From positions 620,001 through 684,000 of the forward strand of contig NZ_FOCZ01000002.1 of NCBI RefSeq assembly GCF_900110245.1: a stretch of DNA of 64,000 bases, written 5' to 3'. The translations under genes and the position numbers were made by a program. This document shows, piece after piece, positions 43,478 through 52,530 of this stretch. Numbering within the stretch: the stretch's first letter is position 1; every line of letters starts with the position of its first letter. The stretch comes from Niastella yeongjuensis. GTDB taxonomy: Bacteria > Bacteroidota > Bacteroidia > Chitinophagales > Chitinophagaceae. The notes below the pieces were generated by a model that ran no database searches, was not told the DNA's origin, and worked only from the letters and a program-made list of their open reading frames with translations.

Positions 43478-45622
43478 ATGAAAAATATAAAGCAAATAGC
43501 ATTAATAGTGGCACTTGTATTCCAGGCTGCTCTCTCCTACGCCCAACTCTCCTGGACGGAAACAGCCCCGGGTGTATGGAAGGCCGCAGCAGGGGTGCCT
43601 GAAAATTATGACCTGTTAAAAGCTTCAGGCGCCACACCCAATAAAGAAGCGTTGTCAACCATTGCTCATGCCGGATTTCCATTAGAACAAAGCGATATTT
43701 CAATAAAGGTGGTGGATGGTAAAACTTACCTGCGGTTCCCTTTGCAACAGGACGAACAGCTGTATGGTTTTGGGTTGAATTTTCAAACCGTACACCAACG
43801 GGGTAAGATTTTGCAATTGCATGTGGATCATTATGGCGGAAAAGACAATGGCAGGACCCATGCACCATCGCCCTTTTATGTTTCATCAAAAGGATATGGC
43901 GTGTTTATTAATTCTGCCCGCTATTTAAATATCTATGCCGGAACTGCAGTCCGGGCAGACAGTAAAAACGCGCCTGTTGCCAAAGACCGGAATACCGATA
44001 AAAGCTGGAGTGCCCGGCCTTATTCAGATGCAGTGGAAATACTGGTGCCGGCAGCTGGCGTAGAGGTATATGTTTTCGGCGGGCCAACCCCGTTGGATGC
44101 CGTTCGCCGCTTCAACCTGTTTAATGGCGGTGGTTGTTTACCACCCCGCTGGGGATTGGGTTTCACACAACGGGTAAAAACATTATACACGGCCGACGAA
44201 GTAAAAAAAGAAGTAGCCGCATTCCGGGAGAAAGGCTTTCCGCTTGATTTTATTGGGTTGGAACCCGGCTGGCAAAGCAAAAGCTATCCCTGTAGCTTCT
44301 CCTGGGACAGTACGCGTTATCCCGATCCGGCTGGTTTTGTGCAGGATCTGTTAAAAGAAAATATCCGGGTAAATCTTTGGACCAATCCCTATGTATCACC
44401 CCAGGCGCCATTTTATAAAGCTATTGTTCCATACAGTGGATCGCACACAGTATGGAATGGATTGGTGCCTGATTTTACGACACAGCAGGGCCGTACCCTG
44501 TTTTTCGATCAGTTGAAAAATAACCAGGTCAATATAGGCGTGAGCGGATATAAGATCGATGAAGTGGATGGTTATGATTATTACCTGTGGCCCGATGTGG
44601 CAACCTTTCCATCAGGGGTAACTGCCGAGCAAATGCGCCAGACCTTTGGGTTGTTGGTTCAACGGTACAGTGCTGAATTGTATCACCAGCAGAATAAAAG
44701 GACCTTTGGACTGGTGCGGGGTTCCAATGCGGGTGGCGCTTCATTCCCTTATGTTATCTACAACGATTATTACAACCACGAAGATTTTATAACGGCGCTC
44801 ATCAACAGCGGTTTTGCCGGCGTGTTATGGACGCCCGAAGCAAGGGCCTCTAAATCATCGGAAGAATGGCTGCGCCGTTTTCAAACAGTCGTGTTTTCAC
44901 CCATGGCTATGATCAATGCCTGGGCCAGCGGTACCAAACCCTGGTCGTATGAGGATGTGGCTGAGCCGGTAAAGCAATTGGCTTTATTGCGCATGCAAAT
45001 GATGCCGTATTGGTATACCGCATTTGCGCGGTATCATTTTCAGGGAATCCCGCCTTTCAGGGCTATGAGCCTGGAAGAAGGTTTTGTACCCGAATCAAAA
45101 AAGGAAAATGGCAGTGCCAGCCTGGAAGATAACCCGTATGCAGAAGCCGTATCAAAAGAGATCAGGGACCAATACATGGCTGGTGATTATTTATTGGTAG
45201 CGCCCTTGTTCACGGGACAAAAAACACGTAAAGTGGTTTTGCCCAAAGGCAGGTGGTACGACTTCTATACCGGCGCCTTTGCTGGTGATGGCGAAGTAAT
45301 AACTGTAACACCCGGCTTGGATAAAATACCGGTCTATGTAAAAGACGGGGCTATCATTCCAATGATGAAACCGATGTTACATGCACCCGTCGCGGGGGAA
45401 AAAGTGGATCTAACGGTTCGCTATTATGGGAATAAACCCGGTTCCTGGCTGTTGTACGACGATGATGGCGAAACCTATAATTATGAAAAAGGCGACTACA
45501 GCTGGCGCGAAATAAAAGTTGAAAAAGACAAGGCAGGTAAATGGAAAGGTTCCATTTCTGCACCACTAAAGGGAAAACCGAATACAGTGGGTAATGTAAC
45601 GTTTGAATATATGACGAAGTGA
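43478..45622 (+). CDS. GH31 alpha-glycosidase, exported
   Basis: A 714-residue retaining alpha-glycosidase with signal peptide (QIALIVALVFQAALSYAQ). The N-terminal galactose-mutarotase-like domain contains LYGFGLNFQTVHQRGK. The barrel begins PPRWGLGFTQRVK. The nucleophile is Asp361 in GYKIDEVDG and the probable acid/base is Asp430 in YNDYYNHEDF, where most GH31 enzymes have WxGD. C-terminal beta domains follow (FTGQKTRKVVLPKGRWYDFYTG). GH31 includes alpha-glucosidases, alpha-xylosidases and alpha-galactosidases; the local setting (fucosidases, beta-galactosidase) would fit alpha-xylosidase or alpha-galactosidase, undecided. Confidence 0.92.
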   Translation: MKNIKQIALIVALVFQAALSYAQLSWTETAPGVWKAAAGVPENYDLLKASGATPNKEALSTIAHAGFPLEQSDISIKVVDGKTYLRFPLQQDEQLYGFGLNFQTVHQRGKILQLHVDHYGGKDNGRTHAPSPFYVSSKGYGVFINSARYLNIYAGTAVRADSKNAPVAKDRNTDKSWSARPYSDAVEILVPAAGVEVYVFGGPTPLDAVRRFNLFNGGGCLPPRWGLGFTQRVKTLYTADEVKKEVAAFREKGFPLDFIGLEPGWQSKSYPCSFSWDSTRYPDPAGFVQDLLKENIRVNLWTNPYVSPQAPFYKAIVPYSGSHTVWNGLVPDFTTQQGRTLFFDQLKNNQVNIGVSGYKIDEVDGYDYYLWPDVATFPSGVTAEQMRQTFGLLVQRYSAELYHQQNKRTFGLVRGSNAGGASFPYVIYNDYYNHEDFITALINSGFAGVLWTPEARASKSSEEWLRRFQTVVFSPMAMINAWASGTKPWSYEDVAEPVKQLALLRMQMMPYWYTAFARYHFQGIPPFRAMSLEEGFVPESKKENGSASLEDNPYAEAVSKEIRDQYMAGDYLLVAPLFTGQKTRKVVLPKGRWYDFYTGAFAGDGEVITVTPGLDKIPVYVKDGAIIPMMKPMLHAPVAGEKVDLTVRYYGNKPGSWLLYDDDGETYNYEKGDYSWREIKVEKDKAGKWKGSISAPLKGKPNTVGNVTFEYMTK

Positions 45623-45726
45623 GAGCAGTGAGTAGTGAGTAGTGAGTGGGTTCGCGATTATTTAGACTTCCGAACAATCGGCAACCCTGTATTCCCCACT
45701 GCCTACTGCCCACTGCCTACTGCCTT
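45623..45726. repeat. Paired 7-bp iterated arrays
   Basis: The left arm (45625-45650) is built of GAGTAGT/GAGTGGG units and the right arm (45694-45724) of CCACTGC/CTACTGC units. They are partly complementary over ~25 bp with a ~45-nt spacer, so the transcript can form an imperfect hairpin between the GH31 stop and the next gene. Confidence 0.6.
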
Positions 45727-45746
45727 TCAAGTAAAAAATACTAATC

Positions 45747-46925
45747 ATGAATATTAACCGAATAATCATTTGTTGGGCATTCTGCATCGCCATAACAAAC
45801 ATTCATTGGAAAGCAGACACCAAACCCGACTACAAAGGGGAAGTAATGAAAACCCTGCGTAAACAGATCCTGGCGCAGGCAGGTTGGGCCCTGCAACAAC
45901 AACCGGTTACGGTAACGGCTCAAAGTTCGCCCAGAAGCGCCGGAGGTAAACACGATTTCTTTTCAGAGGGGGATTACTGGTGGCCCAATCCGCAATCGCC
46001 CGATAGTCCCTATGTGCAACGCGATGGCATGACCAATCCCGTTAATTTTGTAGAGCATAGACTGGCCATGATCCGGTTAAGTCAAATCATTGGCGCATTG
46101 GCCTCTGCGTATGAGCTTACCCACGATGACAAATATGTAAAACAGGCATTGCAACATTGTAAAGCCTGGTTTGTGGATCCGGCCACTATGATGAATCCCA
46201 ACCTGCAATATGCACAGGCTATCAAGGGCCGCTTCACCGGCAGAGGTATAGGCATTATCGATACCATTCAGCTGATGGAAGTAGTGCAGGGACTGGCAGA
46301 TATGGAAAATGCAAAAGGAATGGACCGTCAATTGCTGGCAGCTATCAGAAACTGGTTTGAACGATACCTGCAATGGTTAACTACCCATCAATATGGTAAA
46401 GATGAAATGAATGCCACTAATAATCATGGAACGTGCTGGGTAATGCAAACGGCTTGTTTTGCAAAGTTCACCCATAATGAAAAGCTGATGCAGTTTTGTC
46501 GCGACCGGTACAAAACCGTTTTGCTGCCCAATCAGATGGCGGCTGATGGCAGCTTTCCCCAGGAGCTGCGCAGAACAAAACCGTATGGCTATTCGATCTT
46601 TAACCTCGATGCCATGACCACCATTTGCCAGATCCTTTCAACCAAAGAAGACAACCTGTGGAACTACAACACACCCGATGGCCGCAATATCCGCAAAGGG
46701 GTAGAGTACCTGTATCCTTTTATTGCCGATAAAAGCAAATGGCCCAAAAAGCCCGATGTAATGTATTGGGACAACTGGCCCGTAGCCCAACCCTTCTTAC
46801 TCTTCGGCGCCAATACCTACGGCAACAATGACTGGTTCAACACCTGGAAAAAACTCGACCATGCACCCGAGGTAGAAGAGGTAATTAGAAATTTACCGGT
46901 AAGGCATCCGTTGATCTGGCTGTAA
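45747..46925 (+). CDS. Alginate-lyase-fold polysaccharide lyase (PF05426-type, PL38-like)
   Basis: A 392-residue (alpha/alpha) toroid protein with an N-terminal hydrophobic segment (RIIICWAFCIAITNIHW). Typical family motifs are DYWWPNPQSPDSPYVQRDGMTNP, FVEHRLAMIRLSQIIGALASAY, ATNNHGTCWVMQTACFA (Asn-His pair of the active site) and PQELRRTKPYGYSIFNLDAM (Arg and Tyr). In the family, His and Tyr act in beta-elimination on uronic acid residues. PL38 members act on glucuronan, which fits the presence of GH88 and uxuA nearby; this specificity is inference. The protein likely generates the unsaturated ends used by GH88. Confidence 0.87.
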   Translation: MNINRIIICWAFCIAITNIHWKADTKPDYKGEVMKTLRKQILAQAGWALQQQPVTVTAQSSPRSAGGKHDFFSEGDYWWPNPQSPDSPYVQRDGMTNPVNFVEHRLAMIRLSQIIGALASAYELTHDDKYVKQALQHCKAWFVDPATMMNPNLQYAQAIKGRFTGRGIGIIDTIQLMEVVQGLADMENAKGMDRQLLAAIRNWFERYLQWLTTHQYGKDEMNATNNHGTCWVMQTACFAKFTHNEKLMQFCRDRYKTVLLPNQMAADGSFPQELRRTKPYGYSIFNLDAMTTICQILSTKEDNLWNYNTPDGRNIRKGVEYLYPFIADKSKWPKKPDVMYWDNWPVAQPFLLFGANTYGNNDWFNTWKKLDHAPEVEEVIRNLPVRHPLIWL

Positions 46926-46953
46926 GGCAGTAGGCAGTAGGCAATGTGCAGTG
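46926..46953 (+). repeat. GGCAGTA heptad array
   Basis: Four units GGCAGTA, GGCAGTA, GGCAATG, TGCAGTG follow the lyase stop codon directly. The first two are identical to units of the array at 59718-59734. Confidence 0.65.
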
Positions 46954-47031
46954 GAAAAACAGCCCGAACCCAAACAGAGAATTAAGATCTTAAAATTTGG
47001 AATAATGAATTTAGTCGCGAGGCTAACAGCT

Positions 47032-47064
47032 CCCCCTCCACCGGAGGGGGGTTGGGGGGAGGCC
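47032..47064 (+). repeat. G-rich palindromic repeat in the GH29 leader
   Basis: CCCCCTCC-ACC-GGAGGGGG forms a perfect 8-bp stem with a 3-nt loop, followed by GTTGGGGGGAGGCC. The G runs could also form a G-quadruplex. A second copy lies at 50194-50226, again in front of a GH29 gene. Confidence 0.75.
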
Positions 47065-47097
47065 GAAAACCGAGAACTCAGAACTAAGAAACTCAAA

Positions 47098-48957
47098 ATG
47101 AAGAATAAACTAATTATACTATCCTTCTTCATAACACTAAGAACATTCTCCCAGGGCGATGAAGACAAAGAGATGTTCAATCGTGGCCGTCAACGTGACC
47201 AGCAGGCAATTGACGAAGCGGTAAGCAGCTGGTGGACTGCCTCCATGAAGAATCATGACGAACGCATAACCTGGTGGCAACAGGCGCGTTTTGGCATGTT
47301 CATTCACTGGGGCATTTATTCATTGCCCGGTGGCGAATGGAAGGGAAAGAGAGTAGATGGCTATGCAGAACACCTGATGCGCAAAGAAAAAATTACCCGT
47401 GCAGATTATTTGACATTAGCGCATCAGTTCAATCCCGTGTTATTTGATGCCGATGCCTGGGCGCGTCATGCAAAGGAGGCCGGCATGAAGTACATGATCA
47501 TTACTTCCAAACACCATGATGGGTTTGCGATGTTCGACACTAAAGTTTCAGATTTCAACATTGTGCAGCAGACCCCATTCAGGCGCGACCCCATGGCGGA
47601 GTTGTCGGCAGCCTGTCATAAATACGGGATTAAATTCGGGTTTTATTATTCGCATGCGTTCGATTGGGAGCATCCCGATGCGCCGGGGAACGATTGGGAG
47701 TATAACAATCCCGGTGGAGATAAGGGGTTGTACGGTGGAGCAAACTGGTTTAACGTACATCCTGAGTTGCTGCCCAAAGCACAGAAATATGTAAACGAAA
47801 AAGCGATCCCGCAAATAAAAGAACTGCTGGCAAAATACCATCCCGATATTTTGTGGTTCGATACCCCTTCCAAATTACCGTTGTCAGAAAACATCCGCAT
47901 GCTGAAAGCCATTCGCGAAGCCGATACCCATGTGGTAGTAAATGGCCGGCTGGCCAGAAGTGCAGAGGTAAGTTTTGGTGATTATAAAAATACTGCCGAC
48001 CGTCCGTTGGAGTTTTTCCCCGTCACAGGAGACTGGGAAGCGATCCCTACCACCAACGAATCGTACGGCTATCATAAATTCGATAACAGTCACAAGCCTG
48101 TTGGCGCCTTCGTACAGTTGCTGGCGAAATCGGCTTCCCGTGGCGGCAATCTGTTGATGAATATTGGTCCAAAAGGCGATGGGGCCTTCGATACCAAAGA
48201 CCTGACCATCTTACAAGGCATTGGCGCCTGGATGGAGAAGAACGGCGAGAGCATTTATGGAACAGTAGCCAGTTCGCTCCCTTTGCAAAGCTGGGGTGTA
48301 TCAACGATGAAGGGCAACACCCTTTATTTGCATGTGTTCAACTGGCCGGCAGATAATAAACTGTATGTAGGTGGGCTGCAGAGTGAATGGGCTAAAGTAT
48401 ACCTGCTTGCCAATAAGAAAGCGTTAACGGCAACCAGGGTAAATGCAAATGATGTGGTGATCAGTCTGCCGGCAAAAATGCCCGATACGTTGAACACTGT
48501 AATAGCACTTGAACTAAAGGCAACCATAAAAGCAGATTCAATAAGGGTATTTTCTGCCAACATTCCGGAACAGCGTTTGCTGGCATTTGATGCACAATTG
48601 CACGGGGAGAAATTCAGCTACGGCGATGGCAAAACCGGCAGGTATTATGTACAGAACTGGAAGTCAGCCAGCCAATGGTTAAGCTGGACATTCCGCACTA
48701 CAAAACCGGCCACGTTTACCATAAATATGAAATATCTTGCTGGTGAAGGCAATGGCGGCACGTTTGTATTACAAACCGGCAACCATTCAAAAGAAATAAA
48801 AATAACCGGCAGCGGCTCCGATACAAAAGTGCTTACCCTGGATAATATGGATACTATTGAATTACCCGCCGGTACACACGAACTGATCATTAAACCAGTT
48901 TCTATTGACAAAGGAGAACTGATGAAATTGCTGGAGTTACCGTTGATAGCTAAATAA
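47098..48957 (+). CDS. GH29 alpha-L-fucosidase, exported (first)
   Basis: Retaining fucosidase of 619 residues from the ATG at 47098. The frame is open for 49 codons further upstream, but those are repeat-derived (PPPPEGGWGEA), whereas MKNKLIILSFFITLRTFSQ is a signal peptide. GH29 motifs are ARFGMFIHWGIYSLPGGEW, KYMIITSKHHDGFAMF and FGFYYSHAFDWEHP; the nucleophile is Asp255 in ILWFDTP. The catalytic domain ends near residue 380 (GGNLLMNIGPKGDGAFD). A beta domain follows, then a ~130-residue C-terminal module (SWTFRTTKPATFTINMKY) resembling a carbohydrate-binding domain. Longer than the second GH29, so the two probably differ in linkage specificity. Confidence 0.93.
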   Translation: MKNKLIILSFFITLRTFSQGDEDKEMFNRGRQRDQQAIDEAVSSWWTASMKNHDERITWWQQARFGMFIHWGIYSLPGGEWKGKRVDGYAEHLMRKEKITRADYLTLAHQFNPVLFDADAWARHAKEAGMKYMIITSKHHDGFAMFDTKVSDFNIVQQTPFRRDPMAELSAACHKYGIKFGFYYSHAFDWEHPDAPGNDWEYNNPGGDKGLYGGANWFNVHPELLPKAQKYVNEKAIPQIKELLAKYHPDILWFDTPSKLPLSENIRMLKAIREADTHVVVNGRLARSAEVSFGDYKNTADRPLEFFPVTGDWEAIPTTNESYGYHKFDNSHKPVGAFVQLLAKSASRGGNLLMNIGPKGDGAFDTKDLTILQGIGAWMEKNGESIYGTVASSLPLQSWGVSTMKGNTLYLHVFNWPADNKLYVGGLQSEWAKVYLLANKKALTATRVNANDVVISLPAKMPDTLNTVIALELKATIKADSIRVFSANIPEQRLLAFDAQLHGEKFSYGDGKTGRYYVQNWKSASQWLSWTFRTTKPATFTINMKYLAGEGNGGTFVLQTGNHSKEIKITGSGSDTKVLTLDNMDTIELPAGTHELIIKPVSIDKGELMKLLELPLIAK

Positions 48958-48964
48958 TCAGGAC

Positions 48965-48993
48965 CCGTGCCACGGTTTCAAACCGTGGCACGG
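48965..48993. repeat. 29-bp perfect palindrome
   Basis: Left arm CCGTGCCACGGTTT and right arm AAACCGTGGCACGG, separated by a single C, lie between the GH29 stop and the GH88 start. As RNA it would form an 11-12 bp hairpin. No T run follows on the plus strand, so it is not a classical terminator. Confidence 0.8.
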
Positions 48994-49014
48994 ATTAACT
49001 ACAAAATTATAAGA

Positions 49015-50184
49015 ATGCATAAAAAATTTGCTGGAACAATTGCTTTGCTGACTATAGGATTGCTGTCACAGGCGCAAAAGGTAAAACTGGCGCCCATTTT
49101 TGCAGATGCCGAAAAACAAACCCAGGTAATGCTTACCAGTGTGGCCGAAACAAGAGGCGGCAATACCGAGCTGGTATCACCCCGTACCCTGGAAAATGGA
49201 AAACTGAAACTGGTTCCCGCCAAAGACTGGACCAGTGGTTTCTTTGCCGGTGAGTTATGGATGCTGTATGCGTTCACCCATAAACCGGAGTGGAAAACAA
49301 ACGCAACGGACTTTACTGCGAGGGAAGAAAAAGAAAAACTCAATGGCGGCACCCACGATATGGGTTTTAAAATTTACTGTAGTTACGGCACGGGCTATCA
49401 GCTTACCAAAGATGCTGCGTATAAAGAGGTGATCATTCAGTCGGCCAAAACGTTATCAACCCGGTTTAATCCAAAGGTGGGTTGTATCCGTTCCTGGGAC
49501 CATCACAAAGAGCAATGGGGCTATCCCGTGATCATCGATAATATGATGAACCTGGAATTGTTGTTTGCCGCTACCCGGCTCACCGGCGATTCTTCATTTT
49601 ATAAAATAGCGGTAAGCCATGCCAACACTACTATGAAGAATCATTTCCGGGCTGATTATAGTTCCTACCACGTAGTGGATTATGATACCGTAACCGGCAA
49701 TGTGGTAAAAAAGAACACACACCAGGGTTATGCCGACGAAAGCGCCTGGGCGCGTGGGCAGGGTTGGGCCTTGTATGGTTATACCATGTGTTACCGCGAA
49801 ACAAAAAATATAGTTTATCTCCGGCAGGCAGAGAAGGTGGCCAAATTCATTTTAACCCATCCTAATTTGCCGGCAGATAAGATTCCTTACTGGGATTTTA
49901 ATGCGCCCGGCATTCCCAATGAACCACGCGATGCCTCTGCCGCAGCGGTGATTGCCTCCGGTTTGTACGAGTTGGCCAAATACAGCAAGAATAAAAAAGA
50001 ATACCTCACGGTAGCCAATACCATCCTGCAAAACCTCACCAACAATTATCGTTCGCCCATAGGTGAGAATAAAGGCTTTATTTTGTTACACAGCACCGGT
50101 TCTAAGCCAGCTAATAGTGAAGTGGATGTTCCGCTGAACTATGGTGATTACTATTATTTAGAAGCGTTGCTGAGATCGAAGTAG
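49015..50184 (+). CDS. GH88 unsaturated glucuronyl hydrolase, exported
   Basis: A 389-residue (alpha/alpha)6 enzyme that hydrates the 4,5-double bond of unsaturated uronic acid, releasing it from lyase products. The start at 49015 gives a signal peptide (FAGTIALLTIGLLSQAQ); the 16 residues upstream come from the palindrome. The active-site residues are Asp115 in GGTHDMGF and Asp175 in VIIDNMMNLELLF, both conserved in the family. Other motifs are WTSGFFAGELWMLY, GYADESAWARGQGWALYGY and PRDASAAAVIASGLYEL. It works after the lyase encoded at 45747. Confidence 0.93.
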   Translation: MHKKFAGTIALLTIGLLSQAQKVKLAPIFADAEKQTQVMLTSVAETRGGNTELVSPRTLENGKLKLVPAKDWTSGFFAGELWMLYAFTHKPEWKTNATDFTAREEKEKLNGGTHDMGFKIYCSYGTGYQLTKDAAYKEVIIQSAKTLSTRFNPKVGCIRSWDHHKEQWGYPVIIDNMMNLELLFAATRLTGDSSFYKIAVSHANTTMKNHFRADYSSYHVVDYDTVTGNVVKKNTHQGYADESAWARGQGWALYGYTMCYRETKNIVYLRQAEKVAKFILTHPNLPADKIPYWDFNAPGIPNEPRDASAAAVIASGLYELAKYSKNKKEYLTVANTILQNLTNNYRSPIGENKGFILLHSTGSKPANSEVDVPLNYGDYYYLEALLRSK

Positions 50185-50193
50185 GGAAAGATA

Positions 50194-50226
50194 CCCCCCT
50201 CTATTGGAGGGGGAAGGGGGGAGGCC
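50194..50226 (+). repeat. G-rich palindromic repeat, second copy
   Basis: CCCCCTCT-ATT-GGAGGGGG (one mismatch in the stem) followed by AAGGGGGGAGGCC. Same layout as the element at 47032-47064; located right after GH88 and ~105 bp before the second GH29 gene. Confidence 0.75.
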
Positions 50227-50330
50227 CTAACCGGTAACCAGCAATCGGTTAATATAATTTAATAAAATGCAGGTAGTAGGGAGAATTGCTAAAGTGATAT
50301 TTCGTTAGTTGCACATAAAAAGAAGCTAAT

Positions 50331-51752
50331 ATGAAAAAAGTAGTTGCTGCATGGGTGCTGTTATGTTGTTTGGTGCAAACGTCATTTGCACAAACAGCGG
50401 CAAAGGAATCGCACGATAAGCGAATGGAGTGGTGGCGCGAAGCCCGTTTTGGGATGTTCATTCACTGGGGCGTGTATGCCGTGCCAGCCGGTTATTACAA
50501 TGGCCAGCCCATTAAACGCATAGGAGAGTGGATCATGAACCGCGGGAAAATACCGGTGTCCGATTACCAGGAATTTGCAAAGCAATTCGACCCGGTTAAA
50601 TACGATGCCGATGCCTGGGTAAAAATGGCCAAAGATGCCGGTATGAAATACATAGTGATCACCGCCAAACACCATGATGGTTTTGCTTTGTTTAAATCAA
50701 ACGCCAGCAAATGGAATATGGTAGATGCAACGCCCTATGGCAAAGACCTGTTGAAACCCCTGGCAGAAGCCTGCCGCAAATATGGTATTAAACTGGGCTT
50801 TTATTATTCCCAGGCGCAGGACTGGAACAACCCGGGTGGCGCCGCCTCCCGCAAAGCTGCCAGCGAAGGCTGGGACAATCCCGATTCAACCAAAATAGAT
50901 GCCTATACAGCCGCGCATGAGGGTCATTGGGACCCTACGCAAACCACCAAAACCATGGCGCAATACATTGATGAAGTAGCCGTGCCGCAGGTAAAAGAAC
51001 TGCTCACCAATTATGGCGATGTGGCCGTACTGTGGTGGGATACCCCTACTGGTATGACCGATGAGTTTGCCGGGAAATTAAATGCAACCCTGGCGCTGCA
51101 ACCCAACATCATCACCAACGACCGGTTAAAGCGTCCCAACTTTGCTGGTGATTATAAAACACCGGAACAAAGAATCCCCAGAGAAAGCGAACTGGATGGT
51201 AAAGACTGGGAAACCTGCATGACCATGAACGGTACCTGGGGTTTCAAAAAAGATGACCACGAATGGAAAAGCACAGAAGTGATTATCAGAAATCTGTTAG
51301 ACATTGCTTCAAAGGGCGGTAATTACTTATTGAATATTGGTCCCAGGGCCGATGGCACTTTCCCCGATGAAAGCATCGCCCGGCTGAAACAGGTAGGCGA
51401 CTGGATGAAAGTAAACGGCGAAGCAGTTTACAGTACAAAAGCCAGCCCCTTTCCCACATTCACCTGGGGACGTTGTACAAAAAAAGAACAGAACGGAAAC
51501 ACCACTTTATACCTGAGCGTGTTTAACTGGCCTGCCGATAAAAAACTGGTAGTATCAGGATTGACCCAACCGGTTACCTCGGCTACTTTATTAGCCGGTA
51601 ATAAAAAGCTGGCTACTGCCGCTTCAAAAGATGGACTGGTAATTACAGTACCGGAACAGGCACCCGATAAAATTGCCACGGTAATTAAACTGCAGGTAAA
51701 AGGCGCAGTGGCCGACAAGCGTTTTACCGGCGCGGGCACCAGTGGTTTGTAA
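50331..51752 (+). CDS. GH29 alpha-L-fucosidase, exported (second)
   Basis: A 473-residue retaining fucosidase with signal peptide (VVAAWVLLCCLVQTSFAQ). Motifs are EARFGMFIHWGVYAVPAGYYNGQ, KYIVITAKHHDGFALF and LGFYYSQAQDWNNPGG. The nucleophile is Asp237 in VLWWDTP, followed by LLDIASKGGNYLLNIGPRADG at the end of the catalytic domain. A short beta domain closes the protein, without the extra C-terminal module of the first GH29. Two GH29 plus one GH95 gene in one locus predict a substrate with more than one fucose linkage. Confidence 0.93.
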   Translation: MKKVVAAWVLLCCLVQTSFAQTAAKESHDKRMEWWREARFGMFIHWGVYAVPAGYYNGQPIKRIGEWIMNRGKIPVSDYQEFAKQFDPVKYDADAWVKMAKDAGMKYIVITAKHHDGFALFKSNASKWNMVDATPYGKDLLKPLAEACRKYGIKLGFYYSQAQDWNNPGGAASRKAASEGWDNPDSTKIDAYTAAHEGHWDPTQTTKTMAQYIDEVAVPQVKELLTNYGDVAVLWWDTPTGMTDEFAGKLNATLALQPNIITNDRLKRPNFAGDYKTPEQRIPRESELDGKDWETCMTMNGTWGFKKDDHEWKSTEVIIRNLLDIASKGGNYLLNIGPRADGTFPDESIARLKQVGDWMKVNGEAVYSTKASPFPTFTWGRCTKKEQNGNTTLYLSVFNWPADKKLVVSGLTQPVTSATLLAGNKKLATAASKDGLVITVPEQAPDKIATVIKLQVKGAVADKRFTGAGTSGL

Positions 51753-51754
51753 GG

Positions 51755-51821
51755 TTGACCTGTAAGGTTCGCCATAGGGTTTTAAAATTATCAGTTGGTT
51801 TAAGCGATCCTGACAGGTCAA
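51755..51821. repeat. Inverted repeat TTGACCTGT/ACAGGTCAA
   Basis: Perfect 9-bp arms separated by 49 nt fill most of the spacer after the second GH29 gene. The right arm contains the CCTGACAGGTC core also seen at 40839-40851. Confidence 0.6.
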
Positions 51822-51902
51822 ATCAGGTCTTCGTATTAAAATGTGCCATCTCGTTTAGCGGGGTGGCACATTTGCTTATATTTACAGCTATAATTCCCGC
51901 AT

Positions 51903-52514
51903 ATGAAAAAAGGATTTTTGTCTGTACTATTAGTCGCCTTTTCTTTTGCTTTTGTTAATGCCCAGTCCGGGGCCGATACGGTGATTACAAAAAAGAAAGC
52001 GGAAAAATGGTTCAAGAAGCAAGAGTGGTTGAAAGGGGCACCGCTGAAGCCGCATAAGTCAATCAACAAAGAAGAGTTTGCCCGTCAGTACCGCATCAAT
52101 AAAGCGTATTGGGATAAAGCGTTTGCCTTTTTGAAAGAGCAAAACCTGCAAACAATAGCCAAAGGAAAATATCCTATCGATGGCGATAATGTATTTGCAT
52201 CGGTAACAGAAGATCCCAGCAAAGATTTCGATAAAACCAATTGGGAATCGCACCGCAAATACATCGATGTACAGTGTGTGTTGGTAGGAGAGGAAAGAAT
52301 GGGTAAATGGCCTGTGGCGGAAGTAACGTCTACCACCAAACCATATGATGAAACAAGAGATGTAGCCAATTATACCGCCCCCGGAAAATTCTACAACATA
52401 CCCGGTGGCACCTTTATCATCTTTTTCCCCGGCGAAGCACACAGACCTAACATTACACCTGGGGGAAATAAGGTAGTGAAGAAACTGGTGATTAAAGTAA
52501 GAGCTGCGTCTTAA
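51903..52514 (+). CDS. YhcH/YjgK/YiaL-family protein with signal peptide
   Basis: Cupin-like DUF386 family, linked in other bacteria to metabolism of acidic sugars such as sialic acid and uronates. Family features are ESHRKYIDVQCVLVGEERM, YDETRDVANY and FIIFFPGEAHRPNI (His in the metal-binding region) and the final KKLVIKVR strand. Unusually for a family mostly found in the cytoplasm, it begins with a signal peptide (GFLSVLLVAFSFAFVNAQ) and an extra ~50-residue helical segment, so it probably works in the periplasm beside GH88 and the lyase. The exact reaction (perhaps anomerisation of a released sugar) is not established. Confidence 0.85.
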   Translation: MKKGFLSVLLVAFSFAFVNAQSGADTVITKKKAEKWFKKQEWLKGAPLKPHKSINKEEFARQYRINKAYWDKAFAFLKEQNLQTIAKGKYPIDGDNVFASVTEDPSKDFDKTNWESHRKYIDVQCVLVGEERMGKWPVAEVTSTTKPYDETRDVANYTAPGKFYNIPGGTFIIFFPGEAHRPNITPGGNKVVKKLVIKVRAAS

Positions 52515-52530
52515 TAGTTTTAGGTTTAAG

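Noticed and set aside
32761-52514. Complete xyloglucan utilisation locus
   Set aside because: GH95, GH2 and GH31 fit, but no endo-xyloglucanase (GH5/GH9/GH74) is present, while lyase, GH88 and uxuA point to uronates.
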